From Alopecurus myosuroides (Eukaryota > Streptophyta > Magnoliopsida > Poales > Poaceae), in contig CM054062.1 of assembly GCA_028641055.1 (NCBI GenBank), forward strand, positions 23,630,536 through 23,694,535: a stretch of DNA of 64,000 nt, given 5' to 3'. Below, one piece after another: positions 39,381 through 51,282 of the stretch. Every line of letters starts with the position of its first letter. Position 1 is the first letter of the stretch. The notes below the pieces were generated by a model. The model worked only from the letters and a program-made list of their open reading frames with translations, had not been told where the DNA came from and searched no databases. Both the position numbers and the translations under genes were made by a program.

Positions 39381-41504
39381 TTTTGCTGTTTTCCTCATCC
39401 ATGCAGCATGCTAATTCACTTACACATGATGTTTAGTTGTAAAACAATTAATTCAACCATAATTCATGGGCTTTTCATATGCAATCCAATTGCATGTGGG
39501 TCCATTTAATCATGTTGTTAACTTGTCAACTAGTTTATTTCTGATGCATCAATTAAATGGTCATGCATCATCCCATGTTTGTGCACTATGCCATGTTATT
39601 GATTGTTTATCTTTCTGCATTGTTTGTTTTCTTCTTCTCGGATACACGACGACGTTGAGACCGACGATACTTACGACACCCCTTCTAAGGATTTAGCTCA
39701 GTACCAGGCTACTGGGTTTGCAGGCAAGTTATCACTCACATGAACCATTGTGTTCCTTTCAACATTGGTTACCGATACTTTCCGTTGTCTATTTTGCTAG
39801 CCCTATGTGTAGTTGTTTCTGTTACGAACCTATCACATGTATCCTTTACCCTGATATTGCCTCACCTCCCTACCTATAACCTTTTGTTTGAGCCCGTGTC
39901 TTACTAGCATGCTTAGGTTGTTTTGCTCGAGTCTGTTCCCGTTACTTTCTGTTACTATATTCCATTATGTTCTGGGGGCTCGATGTTTAATCAATCAATC
40001 ATGCTAATGTTATTGTTAAATAATAACTTGATGATAAGGCACCGGCAGGAGGCCCTTTGTGGTTTTGAGGCCTGCTAGTGTCGACCCTAATAGGAAAAGG
40101 GTCTTGTCTACTGATCCATGATGAGCGCACTAACCGCATGTGGGAAGCGAGTATGGGCGCCCCCCTCAATTTGATTCGATTCGCATCTCGTCCAAATCGC
40201 CTCATTTAGTTCGGGTTTTCCATTTGCTGCATGCATGATCTTGCGAGCCCTTGGTACCCGGGTGGAACTTTCGTAGTCGGCATATAGGGGGACACGTTCT
40301 TAGAGTGCTATGAGGGTCCATTTTCTTCTGGGCTCGATTAGCCGTGCGACCAAGGTGCTTTGGGCTTGATGCGAAGAAGAGTTGAGTTGTGTTGAGTGCC
40401 CCGCTTGGTGGAAGGGCCTTTCCATCTGGCGGGTTATTCATGCGTGTACGGCCAAATTGGTGCAACCCTGCAGGGATAATCTTCTCGAGAAGCCGTGTTT
40501 TCCGCGGTTATGGACTACTTGGTGAAAGTACTGGCTAACAAGTACTCAGGACAACTTAAACCTAATGATTAACAACCTTACACCCAATGATTAACAACTT
40601 GACTAGTAATAGGCTTATTGACACAATGATATGAACCATCATTAATTCAACTGTGTGAGTTATCCTCGGATTGCTTCTTTGGATAAGGGGCGAGATCCAG
40701 GATGGGTTTGTTTGAGGTTAGTTGATAGGTTGGTTACGATACACGATCTTATCTCCTTTCTGGTAGCCGGAATTGGTAGTAACTCTGTAGTTGGTTAGAG
40801 CAGCCAGTTGCAGCATCTTTTATATCCCCTTTCTTCCGTTGACCCAAAGCATCTGTGCTTGGTGTTGACGGGTTACACTTTGGTGAACTGTGAGTCTTGC
40901 TTGCCAGTACGTTTATGTACTGACCCCTTTGGGGCTGTGGTTTCCGCAGACGACGTTTCCGAGGATCTACGTGGTGGCTACTAAGTGGAGTATGACGAGA
41001 CTGCTGACGAGTAGATAGCGGACCCGGGCAGGATCCGAGACTTCGTGGATGGGCTCCGTCTTTTCGTTTCCGGCCTCTTAGGCCTATTTGGTTCTTTTCT
41101 GTACTCAGACATGTTGAATGCTTCCGCTGTGATGTAATAATGATATGTTGGGACATGTGTCCTCTGGATGATTGTATTTGCTATTCTCTGCCCTAGTGAG
41201 GGTCAGTTGCAACTTATTTCAATCTTTTGTGTCGTAGAGATCTGTTGTGATATCACTTGTTCAAACGCCGTTGACGTACAATGTGTGTATGTTTTGAAGT
41301 ACGTCAATGGAAGTATCCTGATTTCTATGGGATAGTTTACGTCGACGCTGAACAGATAGGGGTTGGTTGTCACACATACGTGTGTTGGCCTACTCGTAAG
41401 AGGACGCGGGTGCCGGTAAGCCCCGTAATCCAATCTACTACTGTTCAACGGAACGGCGAGTATCCTTTAGAAGTCCGGGTGCGACACCATTGTGACCATC
41501 CTGA

Positions 41505-42084
41505 GAAACCATGATATCACCTCCTTAACTTAGTAACTAATGTCATATGTGCAACCCATTGACTCCCTTGGACAAGCCAGGACAGTGTATCTGCCAGAAT
41601 CCAAGATGGCCCGTGCGCCTTAGGAACTGGTGGTGCTATATTTGTGATTTTGACACGATTGATGTTGATTTCTCACTGCAATGGCGTTAAGTAATTACTA
41701 ACGCAATACATTCCAGCCAATTCTTTCAGGGAGATGGAATTCTGGCGGATGTGACTTAGCAATGTATAGCTAGGTGAAAGTTTGGATTTTTGGTGGGATC
41801 CGTCTTCTCTTCTCATCACGTAAGTATCGTGCTGTAGTTGGTTAGAGTACTGCTGCTCCTGTGTTTTAAGTGTTAGTTGTTCCTGTAAGCATATCGTCGC
41901 TAGGTGTCGCGTTTGTCTGAACTTTCAGTTTCAGGTGTTAGTTTTTCAGTTAAGAGTTGTTATAGTTTTCTGTTGGACGATGTGACGCGGTCTGTGCGTT
42001 CACGTCCGACTTCATAGGAACACTGTGGGCTCGTTCTGGATCATGGGATGGTACGACTCAGTACGGAATGTAGAGATTACTACG
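41505..42084. other. Unassigned sequence leading into a Copia LTR
   Basis: No ORF of note. The right part is probably the upstream part of the Copia LTR whose end is at 42223, but the LTR start was not found. Confidence 0.35.
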
Positions 42085-42391
42085 GCATGCTTTGCTTTCG
42101 TTCAGGAATAAAAGGAGAAAGAAACGAAAAGTTGTACATCAGTACACGACACAAAATTCTTGTGTGTTCATCTCTCTGATATTTTTTCCAGTTCGTGTTG
42201 AGTTTCAGTGAACAAAACTGACATTTGGCATCAGAGCCTAATACGCTCCCGAGATCATGGCCAACGACGGCGCAGCTTCGCCGTCGAAGCCCTCCAACAA
42301 AGTCGGGGGCGGAGTGGCAGCTGCGGCGGCGGCTAATACTGACGTGATCACACGCTCGTTGGGAGACCCCCAAGCGGAAGTTATGATATAG
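42085..42391 (+). mobile_element. Copia LTR end, primer-binding site and gag start (truncated)
   Basis: The LTR-like segment ends CTGACA at 42223. It is followed by TGGCATCAGAGC (42226-42237), a variant of the initiator tRNA-Met primer site, and 19 bases later by an ATG at 42257. The frame from it (MANDGAASPSKPSNKVGGG) is Ala/Gly-rich, like a gag N-terminus, and ends at TAG 42389-42391 after 44 codons. The rest of the element is missing. The LTR segment has diverged relatives at 60484-60575 and around 63040-63100. Confidence 0.6.
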
Positions 42392-43419
42392 TCTAGTGTA
42401 AATTTTTCCCTAGTGTGGAACCAGAGTTTATCGAACTAGTAGAATTTCGTAGTCTTGAAGAAAGTTACTTGTATCAATGGCGTCGTTTATTGATGTTGAC
42501 TAAGCGTGGAACCTACACACAAGTACAAACTCTCTCTTACCCCAACTTTCCGGAAGGTTGTCAATCTTCCCGTCTTACTGAAAACAGGAAAATTAAACGT
42601 ATATAGTCTTGGAAAACAATAAAAGTAAAAAATGGAACATCGAAGAAACAATAGTGAAAAGTGGTTAAAAGAAGGTTGCAAATATAAGGAAAATAGTACC
42701 GGAGGTCATAGGTTCACTAGTGGTGTCTCTCCAAAGAAAAGAAACATGCTGGGTGAACAAATTACAGCTGGGAAATTGACTAATCATGAACGAATAACAA
42801 TACTATTATGACAAAATATAGTTCATGTGTTCTAACATTGTATGCATTACATCAAGGCATATGGACCGCTATCCAGCATGCATCCATATCTAAAAGTCCA
42901 CCTCAAGAAAGCTACCCTACAAATCTCTTGGTATTAAGTTGCAGCAACGAAGTGATTGCTATGTGTGCAACAGACAAATGCATTAAGAACAATACGTAAT
43001 GTAAGTAGTGGTTCTCATCCTAGACAAAAGCAACGTTGTTTTCTCCCTAGTGGAAACAACAAATCCTCCCCCTCATATGTTTCTGTCACTCAAGCGCAGA
43101 CAACAAGGAGGCGACGTGAGGTGGTGGCCAGGGCAGCTAGGGGCCCACTAGGTGCGCCAAGGGAGGGGCCGCGCCTGGCACCCTCTTGGTGCCCCCTGGC
43201 ACCCATACGACTCTTCTTTGGACTATGTCTCCTTTCCGGGTAAAAAAATGATCTTTGTGGATTTTTAACCCTTTCCGAGAATATTTCCTTCAGAACTTCT
43301 CTAAAAAAGAAAAAAACAACAACTCACCCAGGGCATCTTGTTAATAGGTTAGTCGATGAAAACATCCGAAAAACAAAGAGAAACATGTGAAAAGATGATA
43401 ATAACATAAGGTTATTGGA
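42392..43419. other. Unassigned; possible LTR of the Gypsy element at 43090-43300
   Basis: 42392-43080 shows nothing recognisable. About 43090-43220 is GC-rich (GGCCAGGGC, GGGGCCGCGCC) and resembles the transcribed part of some Triticeae Gypsy LTRs. It stands where the Athila-like element's LTR would be expected, but no borders were found. Confidence 0.3.
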
Positions 43420-45608
43420 TAGAAAATAAGCATGGAGCATAAAAAGTTATATATACATTTGCAACGTATCAGCACGCCCAAGATTAACTCCTGCTTGTCC
43501 TCGAGTAGATAAGCGATAATAAAATAATTTTTTAGGTGACATGAATCCAACACAATCTTGATCAACGTTATGTAAAAGCATTGCAACCTGAGATAAAAGT
43601 ACTTTAACAAAGACATGATAAATATTATTTCAACTAATGTAAACTTAGCAACCATGTTGCACATTAAAATTAACACAAACAAAAGACAATGAATAATGAA
43701 GTATTGAAAGCAATAAGTTTATTTTAATCATAAAGAAAAACATAATAAAGTGATATCCAGCTAGTCCTTCGTGTGGTAGCAAACCATAAATGTCAGGACA
43801 CCTTCAAAGTTCAAATGGTGAATAGATACAAATAATTTGAGAGCAATCAATACTACAATCATGAATCAATCAATAATAAATTTTGGGACTATACACATTA
43901 TATTCAGAATGACAACTACGCTCTCTTAACTGGTGCATAAAGTAAGAAGATGAAGATTCATCATAAAAGTAAAAGAAAGGCCCTTCGTAGAGGGAAGCAG
44001 GGATTAATCATGTGCTAGAGTTTGTTATTTAATAAAACAAAATTAAAAACAATTTTGAGAGTGGTGTATGTCTATGTAAACGAATGGTAATGAAAAACTT
44101 ATCATAATCCATGTCAAGCAAGGTGTTTAGACTTTTGAGAGCAGTTTCCATTAGCATTTTTTCTTTTAGTTTGCACCCCCCACCTTTCCTTTCACAAACC
44201 AGAGCTAGCTGTATTCACGGGTGCCCACCAACATTCATCAATCAATGGGAAAGTGCCTTTTTATATTATTTAAGTTCATATTATTTGGCACCAGCTCTCT
44301 GCAAATTAAGATGAGCACATATTCTATATCGGGTGAAATAAGGGAGGAGAACGTTGCTTGACATAAACCATAATAAACTTTAAATTACTTCCTCATGAGC
44401 TAAAACAGGAACACGAAACAAGTTAATAATTTTGAAAGTTTAAAGGTAGCACATGGGAAATTTACTTAGAGTGGAGGTTAAATACCACATATAGGTAGCT
44501 ATGGTCGACATATTTGGAAAAATTTGGTTTTTGAGAGTTGGATGCACGAGTAGAGCTCATACTTAGTACAGGTGAAGGCTACCAAATGACTAGGACCAAC
44601 CAACTAAGAGATCAATAACGCCCATAATCATGCATAGTGACAAAACATCATTAATCAAAGCCTGAAGTGATATTACAAGTCAAAACTTAAATGATTATCG
44701 AGGCTAGAGGTGACTTTGTTTATAGTCGTAACATGGTGTGAGCATGTGCCAAGTCAATCCAAGTAAAGAATTTAAAGGAGAATACCACAATACCGTGCTT
44801 TAATATGAGGAAACAACACATGATTAAATTCAATGGCACATTAAGCACTCTCATCTATTTGAGACTAGTCATGATACATCATAAATAACTAAGCATACAA
44901 TTAAAATAGCATCTAAAATTACATGCCAAAGTCTATGCCACAGTCAAGACAAGCTTCCTATTGCACCACTATAAGCATGAAACAATTTACTCTTCTCCAA
45001 CACCAATCGACTTATTTGAAACAACTCTCAAAGAAAATAATCATCAAAGACCAGAGTGACAATCATATACAACTGAAGAAAACCAACAATATCTGAACAA
45101 AATTTGAGTGAAAAATAAGAGCTAAAAGTAGTACTAAAAAGACTGAACACTCACAGAATAATAAGAGTGAAAACTAGAGTGTTCTAGACAATGAAAACGG
45201 TGCATGTCTCTCTCTCCAAACTAAAATATGCTAGGATCCGACCATAAGCTACAGCAAGAAAAACAAAACAAACTGAAAGAAAAAAAATAAAATGAGGCTC
45301 CAAGAATAACACATATCATGTGAAGCAATAAAAATATAGTGTTTTGAAAGAAACCTGATAATTTTGTTGATGAAGAAGAGGATGCCTTGGGCATTCTCAA
45401 GCTTTGACGCTTGTAATTCTTGGATATGTCTTGGGGTGACATGAGAATTCCCAATCTTGAGATTTTTTCCATATTTCATCTTATCACATCATACTTTTCC
45501 CCCGACACTTGAAAACTTCTTCCACCTAAAACTTCTCACAATCTTCATTAGCAATGTTAGTGTAATAAAAATAATAAATCCACTTGGTTCAGTTTCAACA
45601 CAAGTATA
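43420..45608 (-). mobile_element. Athila-like Gypsy element, non-coding part, left piece
   Basis: The stretch opens with CAGCACGCCCAAGATTAACTCCTG...GTCCTCGAGTAG at about 43472-43508, which resembles the non-coding 3' region of Sabrina/WHAM-type Athila elements in Triticeae (recalled from family knowledge, not searched). Near 45320-45480, segments such as CACATATCATGTG and GGATGCCTTGGGCATTCTCAAGCTTTG do too. The coding part of the same element continues on the other side of Copia-2. It ends with GTATA (45604-45608), the Copia-2 target duplication. Confidence 0.55.
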
Positions 45609-47265
45609 TGAAGGGGAACGTAGCATGGAAAACAAAAATTTTTCCTACACGTGATAAACCCAAATGGCCAAGATCTAATCTATGAGATGAAAGGCAACGG
45701 GGAGAAAGAGAGTCTTGAGATAACATACCCTCGAAGACACTAAGTGGTACGAGAAAAGATCTCGTTGTTGGCGTAGTCGTTCTCACGCCGATCCCGAGCG
45801 AGAAGAAGAGCGCCGCAAACCGGCGGCGCCTCCGTAATCGGTCACACATTCAGCTCGATGAAGACTTCCGTTCCCTCGGTCCAGCGGGTTGCGGAAGTAG
45901 AGGTTCCCTCCGGAATTCCAGCAGCACGACGGCGTGGTGGTGGTGAAGAATCCCACGGTCAGGGCTTCGCCAAGCCGGAGACCATGGAATGGAGCAGCGG
46001 ATGGAAGGGAAAATGTGTGAGCAAGTGTGTGTGGAAGAGAGAGCCCTCACCCTCCTTTTATAGGGGAGGGGGAGGCAGCCCAAGGGGGGGTGCGGCCAGC
46101 CATGGGTGCCCCCACCCCTTCCTCTCTTCATGTGAGTGGAAGCTCCACTCAAACCCACTCAAATTTCCCTTAATTTCCCACTTGGAAAATCCAAAGGTTT
46201 TTCTTTAATAAATAAATAAAACATTTTTATTTCTTTATTTATATTTGTTAATTCCATTAACAAACATTTGCATGCAGCACCTCGAACCATTTGTTAATTC
46301 TATTAACAACCGTTCGACGAAAAACCCCTTGAACTATTTCAATTTTCCCCGAAACTATTCCGGAGCTGCCCAAAATATTCTTCGGTATTCCGTATCTTCT
46401 CTAAACGCTTCATCGAACCTTAAGTGTGTCTCCCTACGGTTCGTGAATATTATAGACATGATCGAGACTCCTCTCCGATCAATAATCAACAGCGGGGTCT
46501 GGAAAACCGTGATGACTCCTATATATTCAACGATGACTCTCGTGATCGTGTGAACCTTTCAACGTCGTAACGATTTCCCTTTGTCTCGCGATATATTACT
46601 TGTCCGAGATCCGATCATCGGTATCCACTATACTTTGTTCGATCTCGTTATCCGACAAGTACTCTTTTCTCGTTCCCGTGATATAACATCCTAGTGATCA
46701 AATCACTTGCTTGCAAGCGGTGTTGATGTGATATCACCGAGAGGGCCCTGAGTATATCTATCCGTCATATTGGATGGACAAATCCCATTCTCGATCCATG
46801 AGCTTCAACCAATACTTTCCGAATATCCAATGCCACCTTTATAGTCACCCTTTTACGGTGTGATGTTTGATGTCATCAAAGTATTCTTTCGGTATTAGTG
46901 ATTAACATGATCTCATGGTCTAAGGAATAATGTTACTCCGAATGTAAGACATAACAACAAAACTAAATGACTTGATCGTATTGTTATACTTAGTTTAGGG
47001 TTTAAGTTCATCATGTCATTCTCCTAATGACATGACCCCGTTATCAACAACATCCAATGTTCATGATCAGGAAACCTTGATCATCTGTTTAATCAACGGG
47101 CTAGTTAAAAGAGAGGCTTCACTAGGAACGTTGGTTTGTTTATTAATCACACATGTATCAACGTTTCCGGTTAATACAATTCTAGCATGAGAAATAAACA
47201 TCTATCATAAACAAGGAATAACATAATAAACACTTTATTATTGCCTCTCGGGCATATTCCCTTCA
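45609..47265 (-). repeat. Copia-2 3' LTR
   Basis: 1657 bp. TATA box (minus strand CCTATAAAAGG) at about 46054-46064. Nearly identical to 52479-54136; it has seven G where the other copy has eight, near 46084. Confidence 0.95.
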
Positions 47266-47280
47266 GTCTCCCACTTGCAC
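47266..47280 (-). other. Copia-2 polypurine tract
   Basis: GTGCAAGTGGGAGAC on the minus strand, immediately before the 3' LTR and identical to that of Copia-1. Confidence 0.85.
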
Positions 47281-47298
47281 TAGGGGCAATAATCTATA

Positions 47299-50200
47299 TT
47301 ACATAGTGATGAATCTAACACCCATGGAGTTCTGGTGTTGATCATGTTTTGTCCTTGAGAGAGTTTTAGTCAATGGATCTGCCACATTCAGATCTGTATG
47401 TACTTTGCAAATCTTCACATCCCCATCTGCGACATGCTCACGGATGGAATGAAAACGACGCTTGATATGCTTGGAATTCTTGTGAGACCTTGGTTCCTTA
47501 GCATTGGCTATGGCACCATTGTTGTCACAATAGACAACCATTGGATCCAACGCACTTGGAACCACGCCTAGTTCGGATATGAACTCCTTCATCCAAACTG
47601 CTTCCTGTGTTGCCTCCGAGGCAGCAACATATTCCGCTTCTGTTGATGATCCCGCCACCACGGATTGCTTGGAACTCCTCCAGCTTACAGCTCCTCCATT
47701 CATAATAAATACGTACCCGGACTGAGACTTAGAGTCATCCGGATCAGTGTCGAAGCTAGCATCGACGTAACATCTTGCGACGAGCTCTTCTTCACTGCCA
47801 TATACGAGAAACATGTCCTTAGTTCTTCTTAAGTACTTTAGGATATTTTTGACCGCAGTCCAGTGTTCCAAACCTGGATTGGATTGGTACCTACTAGTCA
47901 AACTAATAGCATGTGCCACATCCGGTCTTGTACATAGCATAGCATACATGATAGAACCTATGGCTGAAGCATAGGGAGTCTTATCCATCTTTTCTCTATC
48001 TTCTGCTGTAGCTGGACATTGAGTCTTACTCAACGTCTTGCCTTGCAACATAGGTAGGAACCCTTTCCTACTATCTTCCATTCTGAACTTCTTCAAAATC
48101 TTGTCAAGGTATGTACTTTGCGAAAGTCCAATTAAGCGTCTTGATCTATCCCTGTAGATTTTGATGCCCAATATATAAGCTGCTTCACCGAGGTCTTTCA
48201 TCGAAAAACTCTTGTTCAAATAACCTTTTACGCTTTCTAAAAGTTCTATATCATTTCCAATCAACAATATGTCATCCACATATAGTACCAGAAATGCTAC
48301 AGAGCTCCCACTCACTTTCTTGTAAATACAAGCTTCTCCGTATGTTTGGACAAATCCAAAACCTTTGATCACCTTATCAAAACGGAGGTTCCAACTTCGG
48401 GATGCTTGCTTCAGTCCATAAATGGAACGTTGAAGCTTACACACCTTGTCAGCATCCTTAGGATCAACAAAACCTTTGGGTTGCATCATATACAACTCTT
48501 CCTCAATGTCACCATTAAGGAACGCTGTTTTGACATCCATCTGCCATATTTCATAATCGAAAAATGCAGCAACTGCTAACATAATCCTAACTGACTTAAG
48601 CATCGCTACTGGTGAGAAAGTCTCATCATAGTCAACTCCTTGAATTTGTCGGAAACCTTTTGCGACAAGTCGAGCTTTATAGACGGTCACATTACCATCA
48701 GCATCAGTTTTCTTTTTAAAGATCCATTTGTTCTCAACGGCCTTGCGGTCATTGGGTAAATCCACCAAAGTCCAAACTTGGTTTTCGTACATGGATCCTA
48801 TTTCGGATTTCATGGCTTCAAGCCATTTGTTGGAATCTGGGCTCATCATCGCTTCCTCATATGTCACAGGGTCATCACCTCCATCTACCATGAAGTTTAA
48901 TACGGGATCTCCGTATAGTTCAGGAGCTGCACGCTCCCTAGTTGACCTGCGAGGTGCGGTAGTTTCCTCTATTGGAGTTTCATGATCTTGATCATTAACT
49001 CTCTCTTCATCTGACGGGGTCGGCCCCGGAACAACTTCCGGTGCTGCGCTACTCGCCATTCCAAGAAGAGAAGGTTCAATAACCTCGTCGAGTTCTACCT
49101 TCCTACTATTCACACCTTTCGAGAGAAACTCCTTCTCCAAAAAGGATCCATTCTTGGCAACAAAAATCTTGCCTTCGGATCTGTGATAGAAGGTGTACCC
49201 TATTGTTTCTTTAGGGTATCCTATGAAGACGCATTTTTCCGCTTTGGGTTCGAGTTTATCAGGTTGAAGCTTCTTCACATAAACATCGCATCCCCAAACT
49301 TTTAGAAATGACAGCTTAGGTTTGTTTCCAAACCATAATTCATACGGTGTCGTTTCAACGGATTTAGATGGTGCCCTATTTAAAGTGAATGCAGCGGTCT
49401 CTAGTGCATAACCCCAAAACGACAGTGGCAAATCTGTAAGAGACATCATAGACCGAACCATATCTAATAAAGTACGATTACGACGTTCGGAAACACCATT
49501 TCGCTGTGGTGTTCCGGCAGGTGTGAGTTGTGAAACTATTCCACATTGTTTCATATGCATGCCAAACTCGTAACTTAGATATTCACCTCCACGATCAGAT
49601 CGTAGAAATTTAATCTTTCTGTTACGATGATTTTCAACTTCACACTGAAATTCTTTGAACTTTTCAAACGTTTCAGATTTGTGTTTCATTAAGTAAATAT
49701 ACCCATATCTACTCAAATCATCTGTGAAAGTGACAAAATAACGATATCCACCGCGCGCCGATACACTCATTGGTCCACATACATCAGTATGTATGATTTC
49801 CAGTAAGTCTGTCGCCCGTTCCATAGATCCAGAAAACGGGGTTCTAGTCATCTTGCCCATAAGGCATGGTTCACATGTTTCAAATGATTCATAATCAAGT
49901 GATTCTAAGAGTCCATCAGAATGGAGCTTCTTCATGCGTTTAACACCAATATGACCTAAGCGGCAATGCCACAAATAAGTAGCAATATCATCATTTAACT
50001 TAATTCTTTTGGCATTCACATTATGAATATGTGTATCAACATTATCAAGATTCAAAAGAAATAAACCATTCTTCTCAGGTGCATGACCATAAAAGATATT
50101 ATTCATATAAATCGAACAACCATTGTTCTCGGACTTAAAGGAATAACCGTCCCGCATTAAGCAAGATCCAGAAACGATATTCATGCTTAATGCGGGCACC

Positions 50201-51282
50201 AAATAACATTTATTGAGGTTTATAACTAATCCCGATGGTAGACGTAGAGGTAGCGTCCCGACGGCGATCACATCAACTCTTGATCCATTGCCGACGCGCA
50301 TCGTCACCTCATCCTTTGCTAGTGGTCGCTTGTTCTGCAGCTCCTGTTTCGAGTTACATATGTGAGCAACCGAACCAGTATCAAATACCCAGGTGCTACT
50401 GCGAGTACTAGTAAGGTACACATCAATAACAAGTATATCATATATACCTTTGTTCACTTTGCCGGCCTTCTTATCTGCCAGATACTTGGGGCAATTGCGC
50501 TTCCAGTGGCCAGTACCCTTGCAATAGAAACACTCAGTCTCAGACTTAGGGCCATGCCTGTTTCTCTTCTCAGCAGTAGCAACAGATTTGCCACCCTTCT
50601 TGAAGTTTACCCTTGGCTTCCCTTTCTTGCCTTTCTTGAAACTAGTGGTCTTATTGATCATCAACACTTGATGTTCTTTCTTGATCTCCACTTCAGCAGT
50701 TTTAAGCATCGAGAGAAGCTCAGGAAGAGACTTCTTCATGCTCTGCATATTATAGTTCATCACGAAGTTCTTGTAACTAGGTGGCAGAGATTGGAGAACA
50801 CGATGTATCCCTAGCTCAATGGGAATCGATATTCCCAAGGCTATGAGCTTATCAGCGTACGCAGACATTTTGAGTACGTGCTCACTAACGGAGCTGTTCT
50901 CTTCCATCATGCAGCTAAAGAACTTTTCTGAAGCGTCATAACTCTCAACTGCGGCATGGGTATCGAAAATCATTTTCAATTCTCCCATTGTGGCATAAGC
51001 AGTGCTGTTCTCGAAACGTTTTCGCAGCTCTGGCTCTAATCCATAGAGGATGCCGCAGTGAACTATACTGTGGTCTTCTTGTTGAGTCAGATAAACATTT
51101 TTATCCTCATCAGAAGCATCATCAGCGGGTTGGTCACCTAGAGGTGCATCAAGCACATAGAGCTTCTTGCAAGCGGTGAGGAGAATCCTCAGGTTAAGTG
51201 CCCAGTTGGTAAAGTTGCTACCATTGTTCGCTAATTTCTCTTTCTCCATGAACATATTGAAATTGAAGGTAGGTGGTGCCAT
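47299..51282 (-). CDS. Copia-2 gag-pol polyprotein, uninterrupted
   Basis: 1327 aa from an ATG at 51282 (GATCATGGCACC) to a TAA at 47299. In order: gag (UBN2 type, FTNWALNLRILL); a CCHC knuckle CFYCKGTGHWKRNC at about 250; aspartic protease WVFDTGSVAHIC; pre-integrase HCRLGHIG; integrase with D,D,E in HTDVCGP, FTDDLSRYG and GVSERRNRTLLD; reverse transcriptase with WQMDVKTAFLNG, YGLKQASRSWN and the catalytic LYVDDILLIGND; and RNase H with CYVDASFD, TEAEYVAASEA, YCDNNGAIA and HTDLNVADPLTK. It makes capsid, cuts itself, copies the RNA and integrates the cDNA. Length and motifs are normal for an autonomous Copia, and no inactivating change was seen. Activity is inferred from sequence only. Confidence 0.95.
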   Translation of the reverse strand: MAPPTFNFNMFMEKEKLANNGSNFTNWALNLRILLTACKKLYVLDAPLGDQPADDASDEDKNVYLTQQEDHSIVHCGILYGLEPELRKRFENSTAYATMGELKMIFDTHAAVESYDASEKFFSCMMEENSSVSEHVLKMSAYADKLIALGISIPIELGIHRVLQSLPPSYKNFVMNYNMQSMKKSLPELLSMLKTAEVEIKKEHQVLMINKTTSFKKGKKGKPRVNFKKGGKSVATAEKRNRHGPKSETECFYCKGTGHWKRNCPKYLADKKAGKVNKGIYDILVIDVYLTSTRSSTWVFDTGSVAHICNSKQELQNKRPLAKDEVTMRVGNGSRVDVIAVGTLPLRLPSGLVINLNKCYLVPALSMNIVSGSCLMRDGYSFKSENNGCSIYMNNIFYGHAPEKNGLFLLNLDNVDTHIHNVNAKRIKLNDDIATYLWHCRLGHIGVKRMKKLHSDGLLESLDYESFETCEPCLMGKMTRTPFSGSMERATDLLEIIHTDVCGPMSVSARGGYRYFVTFTDDLSRYGYIYLMKHKSETFEKFKEFQCEVENHRNRKIKFLRSDRGGEYLSYEFGMHMKQCGIVSQLTPAGTPQRNGVSERRNRTLLDMVRSMMSLTDLPLSFWGYALETAAFTLNRAPSKSVETTPYELWFGNKPKLSFLKVWGCDVYVKKLQPDKLEPKAEKCVFIGYPKETIGYTFYHRSEGKIFVAKNGSFLEKEFLSKGVNSRKVELDEVIEPSLLGMASSAAPEVVPGPTPSDEERVNDQDHETPIEETTAPRRSTRERAAPELYGDPVLNFMVDGGDDPVTYEEAMMSPDSNKWLEAMKSEIGSMYENQVWTLVDLPNDRKAVENKWIFKKKTDADGNVTVYKARLVAKGFRQIQGVDYDETFSPVAMLKSVRIMLAVAAFFDYEIWQMDVKTAFLNGDIEEELYMMQPKGFVDPKDADKVCKLQRSIYGLKQASRSWNLRFDKVIKGFGFVQTYGEACIYKKVSGSSVAFLVLYVDDILLIGNDIELLESVKGYLNKSFSMKDLGEAAYILGIKIYRDRSRRLIGLSQSTYLDKILKKFRMEDSRKGFLPMLQGKTLSKTQCPATAEDREKMDKTPYASAIGSIMYAMLCTRPDVAHAISLTSRYQSNPGLEHWTAVKNILKYLRRTKDMFLVYGSEEELVARCYVDASFDTDPDDSKSQSGYVFIMNGGAVSWRSSKQSVVAGSSTEAEYVAASEATQEAVWMKEFISELGVVPSALDPMVVYCDNNGAIANAKEPRSHKNSKHIKRRFHSIREHVADGDVKICKVHTDLNVADPLTKTLSRTKHDQHQNSMGVRFITM

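Larger units (their letters stand above)
36591..41486 (+). repeat. 4.9-kb solo LTR of a long-LTR retrotransposon (probably Gypsy)
   Basis: Begins TGTAACATCCC and ends GGTGCGACA. It is flanked by TCATT (36586-36590) and CCATT (41487-41491), a 5-bp duplication with one change. The flanks join to complete a MITE, which confirms both borders. There is no primer-binding site, polyprotein or second LTR, so this is a solo LTR left by recombination. Inside are AT-rich arms with repeats of 150-160 bp, a pyrimidine- and GC-rich centre (about 37550-38180) and a tRNA-like unit. The Gypsy assignment rests on LTR length and the TGTAACA start only. Confidence 0.75.
36327..41501. mobile_element. Tourist-like MITE split by a solo LTR
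   Basis: Left end GGATAGTCACAATGA at 36327 and right end ending CATTGTGACCATCC at 41501 are inverted repeats with one mismatch. They are flanked by TTA (36324-36326) and TGA (41502-41504), a slightly decayed 3-bp duplication. Without the 4.9-kb LTR the MITE is about 274 bp. The internal motif GTAACATA/TATGTTAC recurs. The element was recognised because its missing right tip lies directly after the LTR. Confidence 0.7.

Noticed and set aside
45850..46208. ORFs of about 100 aa in the Copia-2 LTRs (also 52720-53079)
   Set aside because: They lie in non-coding LTR, change frame with the G-run length between the two LTRs and show no domains.
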